From assembly GCA_008931825.1 (NCBI GenBank), contig QXVZ01010673.1, positions 1-24,938 of the forward strand: a stretch of 24,938 nt of DNA. The letters run 5' to 3'. The stretch comes from Phallusia fumigata. Taxonomy: Eukaryota > Chordata > Ascidiacea > Phlebobranchia > Ascidiidae. The notes beneath the pieces are model-generated. The model had not been told where the DNA came from, made no database searches, and worked only from the letters and a program-made list of their open reading frames with translations. Shown piece after piece: positions 9,562 through 17,892 of this stretch. How positions within the stretch are numbered: position 1 is the stretch's first letter; each line of letters starts with the position of its first letter. The position numbers and the translations under genes are program-made.

Positions 9562-9960
9562 AAAATCCACACGGTTTTGACAGTGTTTTTTGAAAGGATT
9601 TCCGGCAATACGCGAGCACCACTCGCGCAACAAACAAACTTACGCGTTTTCGTTGCATTTATATTATTCGATACTGAAAATTAAAAAAGTTGCGTTGATT
9701 TGTGTTACGGTATAATCGAATTTGTTTTTTTCTGCTATGGTGGTATCTATGGTGGTACGCCGCGACAAAATCCACACTTTCTATGTAATTGTTTTCCGAA
9801 CTGTGGTTCGCACACCACAAGTGGTACCTGACGGCTTATCTCACGCAATAAATTAAACTACGTTCTTGTAGCGGCACTTATATTATTCGACACTGAAAAT
9901 CAAATAAAGTTATCTGATCGAAATTGCTTTTTCTATAACTGTGGTGGTACACGGCGATAG
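9562..9960. repeat. two diverged ~200-bp tandem units upstream of tetraspanin A
   Basis: Units 9562-9766 and 9767-9960 share the same order of blocks: AAAATCCACAC, then CGTT-GT-GC, TTATATTATTCGA-ACTGAAAAT, AAAGTT, a T-rich run, and TGGTGGTAC followed by CGGCGA or CCGCGA. The corresponding stretch in the second allele is 11617-11995. A hairpin CAGTTG-TTTT-CAACTG lies just before the first unit, near 9536. Function is unknown; a promoter-proximal tandem duplication or transposon-derived units are possible. Confidence 0.45.
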
Positions 9961-10522
9961 TGCGTCACCTTGGCAACAACTAGTTTGTAAGATAAAAAAT
10001 TACCAAGGTTTTAACAAGATAATATTAAACAGGGAATCAATACAATTGTTAAATTGTTGTCTGGTTTTGTTAAGTTTAGTATGAAAGGCAGTTCTGATAA
10101 AATCGCAAAAAAATTACGCTGTTCGTACGTAACGTTCTGAAAACAATGACACCCTAATTAAACTGTTAACAACCTTTTCTATTATTTTTTCCTAAGTGTT
10201 TTGGAAATAAAATATAGTTTTGCTTTTGAATTCTGCTTTTTAAATGAAAAAGGCGTACTTATAGCCGGGTTAGCTGTTAGAAAACCTATTTTATTTCCAG
10301 TTTTTTTTTCATACAACCTGTTTAAAATGTGTAAAACTTTTAAACTTTTTATACTGCGCACTAAAACACTTTCAAGTTCGCTTAAATTAAAAAAATCTTG
10401 ATCCAACCATCAAAGACCAAAATCTTTTTGTCTTCAGAAAGTTTTTGTCGACGCCCATTCGTCGACACAACCTCAACACGAATGCGCAGCAACACAGACT
10501 TCCTCACCAATATACGTGAGTC

Positions 10523-10623
10523 GTTGCCACGCAACAAATGGAGGTACATCATGGGGCTTCCACGATATATAAGTGAGGCTCTGTTCAATTCTCCAGTTCG
10601 CTTTTTTGTGTTTAAAACACAAA
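10523..10623 (+). promoter_or_regulatory. allelic copy of the core promoter candidate, cut by the N
   Basis: The palindrome GTTGCCACGCAAC (10523-10535) and a TATATAAG box downstream match 12575-12651, but the copy ends at the N at 10624. It should be read with the intact copy. Confidence 0.4.
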
Positions 10624-10856
10624 NTTCCGGCGCCGGCAAGCTATAGAAATAATAACATTTCAATGTAAGCAAGAAATTTAAAACCGAAAACTAGGAATTT
10701 GCCAACGTGGGAAATAGTTTTCCAATTTAAAATTTACGAATGTAAATAACAACGGTAAAACTGTCATTTTGCTACTGACTCAGAGTATAAGCATTTTTCA
10801 ACAAAGTTAAAGTTAAAATTTACAAAATAAAACAACAGCTTTTTCTGTAAACTTAC

Positions 10857-10910
10857 CCAGAACACGAAGTTGAATGCGAAGAAGAAATATTTTGCGAGTG
10901 AATAGCACAT
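10857..10910 (-). pseudogene. second copy of tetraspanin A exon 1 (allelic duplicate)
   Basis: The 54-nt exon with ATG at 10910 and donor GTAAG after 10857 encodes the same 18 residues as exon 1 at 8859-8806. Only 16 bases of its exon 2 (10640-10625) remain before the N. It is listed as a pseudogene only for lack of a better type: it is most likely the real exon 1 of the other allele, not a decayed gene. Confidence 0.7.
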
Positions 10911-12574
10911 CGTGAATACAGTTTTTGCACAAAAAACTATTGTTGAAAAAAACCTGTATTCAAAAAAACGAAGCTAAATATATGCATGTGGGTTCTGGTG
11001 CCTTTGCACGATACAACTAGGTGTTGCACGATGTGCCCAAGTGCTCGCTTGGAAATGCACTGACTCACTAAGTGCGACACCCTAGTGCTGCTGAAACCTT
11101 ATTGACTCATCCGGTAAGTGGCGCTATAGAAACATGATATCGACTGTGTCTGAGGTGGCTAAATTAAAAAAAAATCCGAAAAGGTAAGTAAACGATGCAA
11201 AATGTTTGTGAAACGACACAAATTCAAGCCGCATCGATGTCTACCGGTTAAAAGGTTAAAAACCTTCAATTTGACTTTTGTCGTTAAAGCATTTGGCGAA
11301 ATGATCCACAAAACGAGAACGGTTGGGCTTTTCCAACCCCGCGTAAGGTTTATCACCAAATTTTGTTTTATTTGCGCCTAATCCCATTCTCCCTTGATCT
11401 AACCACTGTCATATACCATCCAATATTAGACTTTTTAGGGCTATTTTTATTTCATGTTGACTGTTCACCTCATATTAAACAACCACCTCTGTTCTTCTGT
11501 GGAACAGCGATTTTTAGTATCTCTTAAACCTTTTCTCGTCACCTATTACGATTCTGTAATTTTATTGTTAGCGAGCATGTAGCGCGCAGTTGTTTTCAAC
11601 TGTAAAAAGCGCAGATAAAATCCACACGGTTTTGACAGTGTTTTTTGAAAGGATTTCCGGCAATACGCGAGCACCACTCGCGCAACAAACAAACTTACGC
11701 GTTTTCGTTGCATTTAATTATTCGACACTGAAAATTAAAAAAGTTGCGTTGATTTGTGGTACAATATAATCGATTTTGTTTTTTCTGCTATGGTGGTACG
11801 CCGCGACCAAATCCACACTGTCTATTGAATTGTTTTCCGACTTGTGGTTCGCACACCGCAAGTGGTACCTGACGGCTTATCTCACGCAATAAATTAAACT
11901 ACGTTCTTATAGTGGCACTTATATTATTCGACACTGAAAATCAGGTATCTGATCGAAATTGCTTTTTCTATAACTGTGGTGGTACACGGCGATAGTGCGT
12001 CACCTTGGCAATAACTAGTTTGTAAGATAAAAAATTACCAAGGTTTAAACAAGATAACAAAAATATTAAACAGGCAATCAATACAATTGTTAAATTTTTG
12101 TCTGGTTTTGTTAATTTAAGTACAAAAGGCAGTTCTGATAAAATCACAAAAAAATTACGCTGTTCGTACTTAACGTTCTGAAAACAATGACACCCTAATT
12201 AAACTGTTAACAACCTTTTCTATTATTTTTTCCTATAAAGCAAAAAGTGTTTTGGAAATAAAATATAGTTTTGCTTTTGAATTCTGCTTTTTAAATGAAA
12301 AAAGGCGTACTTATAGCCGGGTTAGCTGTTAGAAAACCTATTTTATTTCCAGTTTTTTTTCCATACAACATGTTTAAAATGTGTAAAACTTTTAAACTTT
12401 TTATACTGCGCACTAAAACACTTTCAAGTTCGCTTAAATTAAAAAAATCTTGATCCAACCATCAAAGACCAAAATCTTTTTGTCTTCAGAAAGTTTTTGT
12501 CGACGCCCATTCGTCGACACAACCTCAACACGAATGCGCAGCAACACAGACTTCCTCACCAATATACGTGAGTC

Positions 12575-12651
12575 GTTGCCACGCAACAAATGGAGGTACA
12601 TCATGGGGCTTCCACGATATATAAGTGAGGCTCTGTTCAATTCTCCAGTTC
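12575..12651 (+). promoter_or_regulatory. core promoter candidate: X-box-like palindrome, TATA box and Inr
   Basis: GTTGCCACGCAAC (12575-12587) is a perfect palindrome around CAC, close to the RFX X-box although one base short of it. TATATAAG (12618-12625) lies 29 bases before the A of CCAGTTC (12645-12651), which matches the Inr pattern YYANWYY. The spacing is canonical for rightward transcription from about 12647. The first long-enough ATG context is 12721, with a donor-like T|GTAAGA after 12736. I cannot find the rest of such a gene. Confidence 0.4.
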
Positions 12652-12805
12652 GCTTTTTTGTGTTTAAAACACAAATAGTGTCAGTCTTTGGATGTCGGTT
12701 AAACATTAACTTACGGCCAAATGACGGAGGATGAATGTAAGAACATCACCACTGCGCTCCTATCTTGTGACCACTAACGACTTGTGCGCATGAGTGAATC
12801 TAAAG

Positions 12806-12833
12806 TGACGTCAAAACTGTGCGGAACCACGTG
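12806..12833. promoter_or_regulatory. CRE plus E-box pair 1
   Basis: TGACGTCA (12806-12813) and CACGTG (12828-12833) lie 14 bases apart. A full CRE is rare by chance in AT-rich DNA, and the same pair occurs at 13999-14015, so CREB/ATF and USF-type bHLH input is plausible. Confidence 0.35.
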
Positions 12834-13854
12834 AGTTTTGCAGAAGGTTATATCGCGAAAAAGTGAGGCAAATCAAAGTTTCGTCACTTCTTTTGACATA
12901 TTTAATGAAAAAAATGGAAAAAAAATTGTTTAAAGACAGATGTTCTTGACTCACTGACAAACATTTTAAAACAGTCTTAACACCTTAACACGTACATCTA
13001 AGAATAAATCATAAACAAATAAAAAATTGAATACAATTCCACAACATTTAAATTATAATCAAGGCTTCCATAATAAAAAAAAAACAATTGTATATTCAGG
13101 TAGTCGCAAATGTTAACTTTCATGTTTGATGAACAAAAGGACCACCAGAAATTAAATAGAAACGAGTAGTATTTAAACAATTAATGCAGATTTACAGCTT
13201 CGTAAATGTGATGTTTGGAGCGAAACAGTCTGTAGGCCAAATCTGTTTTAAGACAGTAACAGGATCAGCTCGTCTCTGTACCAGACTTTGAATTATTTGT
13301 CAAAAAATATCCCCATTTTTGTTTGTATTGAGTCCTTATAGATTATTTAACTGGTGGCCATGAAAGAACAGTGGGATAAACCGTAAAACAGATTGTTAAT
13401 ACTGTAACAAAGCCACTTGCAGGATGGCAAGCGACAAATTAAATATTTGTTTGATTCGACATCTATCGATTTTGTCAGATACGCCGTAATGTAAATTGTA
13501 AGGGTTTTCCACATACACGCTGGGTGTATGGCAGATCCAAAAAGTGATGTTTTTATCAATTTTAACGTGAAGTTACAATAAATTTTGTTCTGATAAATAT
13601 TGTGTTCCTCTCATTGGTTAGTAACTTAAACATTGCGTACTGGAAGTTGAACTTCTTAAAGAAGCTTTTTATGTTAGAAATATTTTTTTAATACCACAAC
13701 GTTACCATGTCATGACCTGTTTCGGCAGTGCCGTGCCAAAAAAAGGAAATTTCAACGTTTTTCATTATGATTTACAAAGCTCTGTGTGGCAGTAACTGCT
13801 GCACAAACAGAAAATGCAAAAGGGTAATAAAACTTTACGTTATTTTCCCCGGGC
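12834..13854. other. intergenic or intronic stretch without a recognised gene
   Basis: AT-rich sequence with only short, poor-quality open frames on either strand. I see no domain, tRNA or terminal repeat in it. Confidence 0.3.
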
Positions 13855-14001
13855 ATGGTTACGTGCATCTGTACGTGGATAAGTTGGATCGTTGATGTTG
13901 TTTGCGAATACGGACGCCAGTTTCATTTTTGTTTGCTTCCAAACCATAAACCGACGCGGGCCGACGCACGATCGATATCACGGGACGTTGAATCAACATG
14001 A
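13855..14001 (+). CDS. short open frame, 48 aa, unrecognised
   Basis: An ATG at 13855 opens 48 codons that begin MVTCICTWISWIVDVVCEYG and end at a TGA overlapping the CRE at 13999. The segment is more GC- and CpG-rich than its surroundings, which can reflect either coding or promoter sequence. The overlap with regulatory motifs argues for promoter. No homologue comes to mind. Confidence 0.15.
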   Translation: MVTCICTWISWIVDVVCEYGRQFHFCLLPNHKPTRADARSISRDVEST

Positions 14002-14015
14002 CGTCACATCACGTG
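13999..14015. promoter_or_regulatory. CRE plus E-box pair 2
   Basis: TGACGTCA (13999-14006) is followed three bases later by CACGTG (14010-14015), inside a local CpG-rich patch. It repeats the motif pair at 12806-12833. Confidence 0.4.
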
Positions 14016-14582
14016 GGTCACATGGGCAGGGCGTCAACCCTAAATGAAACTTTCTCAATTTAAACTAGGGACAATTTGTAAATATAAAAGGCGTCTTTTA
14101 TATTTTTTTTGTCAACAAATGACACAGTTTGTTTACCGAGGCAACGTTTTTTGTACTTTAGTTACCCTCACGAAGCAGTCTGACCTTTTTCATACGACTC
14201 TAAGTGATCTTTTGGAAAAAACTGAAACACTCGCCTGTTTAATTTCCGCGTTTTAGAAAACGTGCAGGTTTATAGGTACAACTTCACTTGGTACGAAGGG
14301 TTTTAATGAAACATTCTTGGCAAAACAGCCCACACACCTTACTAAAATACGCTCGGCCCAAAAGTTGTTAAAAGCATAAGTTATAGCTGAAACGTTGAAT
14401 AATGAACTATGGCACTTTCAACAAGTATTTTGCCCAACATAATCATGATTTAAAAATCATAAAAAATCCGTGTTTGCTCGTCCAAAGCCCATAAATCCAT
14501 TTAAAAGTAATAACTGGAGTTTCGAATCAATTTTAGTTTGCATGCACATTAAGTCCAAGAAGGACAACCTTTAACATTTTGA

Positions 14583-15104
14583 TTACAACATGTCGGAAAA
14601 ATGTATACCCGCTAACATGTGTTTTGCCTGATCGGTGACAAGCTTCTGGGCGTATCGACTCTGGTAAATGTACAAGGTATCTGAGTGTTCTTGGTCGTTA
14701 GTCATTCGTCCGACAGAAAGGATGTATACCGCCAATCGTCCACACCTTGAATCGATCACTTTTTTCTCACGTTTTCTCTTTATATTGTCTTTCGTAAAGC
14801 ACAAATGGCATAAAATTACTTACGGTTTGAATTTAAAAGCAAGAAATGACAAAGTATCATTATCACAGTTGGATGAGGTATACGACCTCACGGCTACAAC
14901 GCCTCCAGATTTACTCATATGATTCTATTGTTTGTTGACCAGTTTTCGTATCTTGACAACCAACACTGCCGACCCACGTAATTTCGCTTCGCTTTTCTGA
15001 ACAAGCACCGCCCTCTAATCGTTCTAATAACGATTTTGAAAGCTTTAACGGAATTATGTAGTTATACAGGTTTAGGTATGCAAAATAGCAACCCTTCATT
15101 TTTC
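14583..15104 (-). CDS. unrecognised gene fragment candidate, two exons
   Basis: A minus-strand exon 15104-14915 follows the acceptor TTCATTTTAG and ends at the donor GA|GTAAAT, immediately before an in-frame TAA. The next exon, 14745-14583, restores frame through GA+G and ends at a TAA. Its residues include CGRLAVYILSVGRMTNDQEH and SDTLYIYQSRYAQKLV, which look protein-like. A competing donor AAACC|GTAAGT, with the exon's last base near 14826, is also phase-compatible. The acceptor before 14745 lacks a pyrimidine tract, and the opposite strand is partly open too, so confidence is low. I recognise no family; a 5' part would lie to the right. Confidence 0.25.
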
Positions 15105-15231
15105 CTAAAATGAAGTAATAATATGGTGTTTCCAAATTGTTAATAAGAGTCGAAATATCGGTACGAAAGTTTCATTTGTCTGAAGGGCTATCACAAGTGT
15201 ATTAATATGCTAGGTTACCACGAAGTGCCAG

Positions 15232-15507
15232 CCCAACGTATTGACGTCTGGAGCATTGCCTGGCCCTGTCACTGTGTATACAACAAAACCATGGTATCGT
15301 TCCGGAAACTTATTTCAGGTTGTGGCAAGCCCCAGTTGCGAACAAACAAAGTCAAAAAACGTCACAATGTTGCGTATCTGGACAAAACAAACCCTAATTG
15401 CACATCGTAATCAGAACTCTGTTGGCCAAAGTCCGGAGGTTGGCCTTGATAAAAAAAAGCTGATGTGGTTCACTAGAAACTCAATACCGTTCATCACCCA
15501 TAAATAA
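15232..15507 (+). CDS. orphan last-exon candidate, unrecognised
   Basis: After CCAG at 15228-15231 a frame of 91 codons stays open to TAA at 15505-15507, starting PNVLTSGALPGPVTVYTTKP. AATAAA overlaps the stop (15506-15511). The acceptor has no pyrimidine tract and another frame is open over the same stretch, so this may be chance. Confidence 0.2.
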   Translation, partial: PNVLTSGALPGPVTVYTTKPWYRSGNLFQVVASPSCEQTKSKNVTMLRIWTKQTLIAHRNQNSVGQSPEVGLDKKKLMWFTRNSIPFITHK

Positions 15508-15511
15508 TAAA

Positions 15512-16570
15512 TGCTTCCCTTTGAAACAGAATATTACGGCGTAGTGATATGTTATTGACTTTTTCGTAATTGTAACGTGTTGCACACCCATTTATAATCT
15601 ATATCACGTTGCTTGGTTTGCGGTTGGGTGTTTTGAAATACAAAAGTGTGAAATGCTAAGCAAACCAGAAAAATAAAATGGCTTGAATCGAACTATCGCT
15701 GCAGATTTTACCTGCAAAACTGAGGGTCAATAGTTGTTAAAAATGCTTTCCGACATGGAACAGATTATCTTGAAACAAAAATAGAAACGAAAATGCTTGC
15801 GTTAGTTCACATGATGTTGGTTGAGCGAACACAAATAATTGCTCACCCGGCAAAAGAGTCGTAAAACACTTACAGTAAACTGCCAGCCCGAAATAACTAT
15901 TATTAATCTTTAGTTAATAATTTATTTGGCTCCAATACAATATGGTCAGCTCTGGGTTTACTTTTTGATTTAGGTTTGTTTATGTTTCTATCTTTCCACA
16001 TTTGCTGTTTCCCAAAGCACGTTGTTGCTCTCAAATGACGAAAAAGACCAATGTGAAACGACATTCTGGCATTTCCAAAAATGTGTTGTATTTAACGACC
16101 AGAGTTTATGAAAGAATTGATAAAAACACATAAAGGCCCCAATGGGAAATTTGGCCTTTCCAAGCATAACTGCATAAATGTGATTGATATTTTAGAATGT
16201 GAATTTAAAAAATACCCATATGTTGCATTTACATTGATTTTCGGACCGTTGACAAAAATATTTTTTAATGATGGGTCTTTCATTTTAGGGAATTATGGTC
16301 CAGCCAAACCATTTGCAGAATTGCCCAATATGGGCCAGTGACAATGATAAATTTGGCTTTGGATTCAATTTCGTTCATATCCTATATAGATGCTTGTGTT
16401 GACAATTGGTTATTCCAACTATGTGTTTTGTGAAACGTATTTAAGGTGACCGTTAGAAAACCACATGTAGGTTTTTATTTCTCTTGGAATGTTAAATTAT
16501 TACAGTCGCTTGATTAAAAATAGCTCTTGTTACAATGGACAGTAACCAAACAACACAAGCGACACTTTTT
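15512..16570. other. no recognised feature
   Basis: AT-rich sequence. Opposing open frames at 16092-16341 overlap on both strands and have no coding character that I can see. No repeat ends were found. Confidence 0.3.
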
Positions 16571-16579
16571 ATTTTTCAG

Positions 16580-16686
16580 AACATTCGTCAAATGATTCTT
16601 TTGTATACCATTCGTTTAGTAGAGCGCGGAAAGCACAGGAGATCGCCAACGCTGTGGATGTGGATGTCGTGTTGTTTGCTTATTGA
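16580..16686 (+). CDS. orphan last-exon candidate, unrecognised
   Basis: The strong acceptor TTTTTATTTTTCAG|AA ends at 16579. The phase-1 frame that follows has 34 codons to TGA at 16684-16686 and includes SRARKAQEIANAVDVDVVLF. Codons in the second half look typical of coding sequence. No upstream exon that fits was identified. A competing frame through the acceptor (16535-16789) is also open. Confidence 0.2.
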
Positions 16687-17199
16687 TTGGCAACCTGTGT
16701 TGACTCGACATCTACAGCAGACAGAGCAGGTCCCGCCATTCCTGTATCTCACGACAGTTTGTTTGAACTCCGGGGACGATGACGGTTAACAAACACAGCA
16801 CGGAGGTTAAACATTAACAACCAGTCGATAACCTGATGCTGGTATCAGACTGGAAGGAATTAGAAACATATGGACATGCTCTGTGGTATATAGTTGTAAA
16901 CTGCATATGTGCTTTTTAAATTAAACGGAAGTTGTTCAAACTGTCGGCTGTGAGATAAATTGTCGTGGACACATACAGAGCCAAATGCGAAACAACATTT
17001 GTCCATACAAGCAAAACATTTCGAAAATTCGGCTCAAATTGACATAAAAATTAAACTAACTATATCAACATGTAGGCTACATGTAAATTCATAAAACACG
17101 ATTTGCTAAGAATGACGTTAACCAACAAGGAAAACAAAACTAATACAATTTTGAAGAATACACCACAGCAACTGTAATTATAGCAATTCTTTCCACCCG

Positions 17200-17272
17200 G
17201 TCACGTGATACAGTCTACCAATAGGGAGGTGGTATTAAATCAACCAAGAGGTTTATCCGAAGGGATTTATAA
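17200..17272 (+). promoter_or_regulatory. promoter candidate: E-box, CCAAT and TATA
   Basis: GTCACGTGA (17200-17208), CCAAT (17218-17222) and TTTATAA (17266-17272) are in the usual order and spacing for rightward transcription starting near 17300. The next good start codon is at 17383 in GAAAATGCC context. Confidence 0.3.
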
Positions 17273-17382
17273 CCCAAGCACTTAGAGTTTGTTGGTGTAT
17301 CGTGACATTGAGAGGGGGAAGATCGTCAAAGATCAAAAGCAAACAAACTAAAGAATGACAGATATTCATCACTAGCGCGAAA

Positions 17383-17514
17383 ATGCCTTTGAAATTTTCT
17401 TCACTTCAACATGATATTGTGGATTTAAAACACGACTGTACTAACCACACTTCAATTTTCATAAGAAGAAATAAAATTAGGTGCACAATTTACGCTTATA
17501 ACTGTTCGCAGTAA
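17383..17514 (+). CDS. short open frame after the promoter candidate, 43 aa
   Basis: ATG at 17383 opens 43 codons, beginning MPLKFSSLQHDIVDLKHDCT, to a TAA at 17512. The stop straddles a donor-like CA|GTAAGA after 17510, so the frame could instead be a first exon in phase 2. The downstream sequence soon enters the 3' end of tetraspanin B on the other strand. No family recognised. Confidence 0.2.
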   Translation: MPLKFSSLQHDIVDLKHDCTNHTSIFIRRNKIRCTIYAYNCSQ

Positions 17515-17892
17515 GAATACAATTATAAGTAAAGCCAGCATTAATAGGCAGGCTTCTATATTCTTACGATGAGAGCTGAATTTACATTAAATGGGTTCAC
17601 AACCAAACTTTACGCTGCTGAAATGAATTAGGGCAAAAGTTTTCCGGCCCATTAAATTGTTTTTGTCATGTTTTCTTAACACCGCAACAGCGTCACCGTG
17701 CGACTATTTATGGAGTAGTTTATCGACAATGTTTGTGATAAAAAGTAGGGCGATAAAAGGGAGGTTATAAAGATTAAACAAATTATACCGGATGATGGTT
17801 ATTTTTACAACAGTGAAAACGGTAATTGGTCCAGAGAAAGTGCACTGCAGAGCACCAATAGAAATGCTTATGTAGATTATAGAGTATTGGAT

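Larger units (their letters stand above)
8574..12675. repeat. 2.05-kb tandem near-copy around an N (8574-10623 and 10625-12675)
   Basis: From 10625 the sequence restarts at the position equivalent to 8574 and runs parallel for about 2,050 bases with scattered substitutions and small indels. It then leaves the copy at the base where copy 1 meets the N. Breakpoints exactly at the N in both copies point to two alleles placed in series by the assembler rather than a genomic duplication. The block covers the first 16 coding bases of exon 2, intron 1, exon 1 and the 5' flank of tetraspanin A. Confidence 0.8.

Noticed and set aside
10182-10672. overlapping open frames on both strands, repeated near 12434-12734
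   Set aside because: They are identical in both alleles but overlie the promoter-like motifs and are cut or extended by the N; nothing protein-like is recognised.
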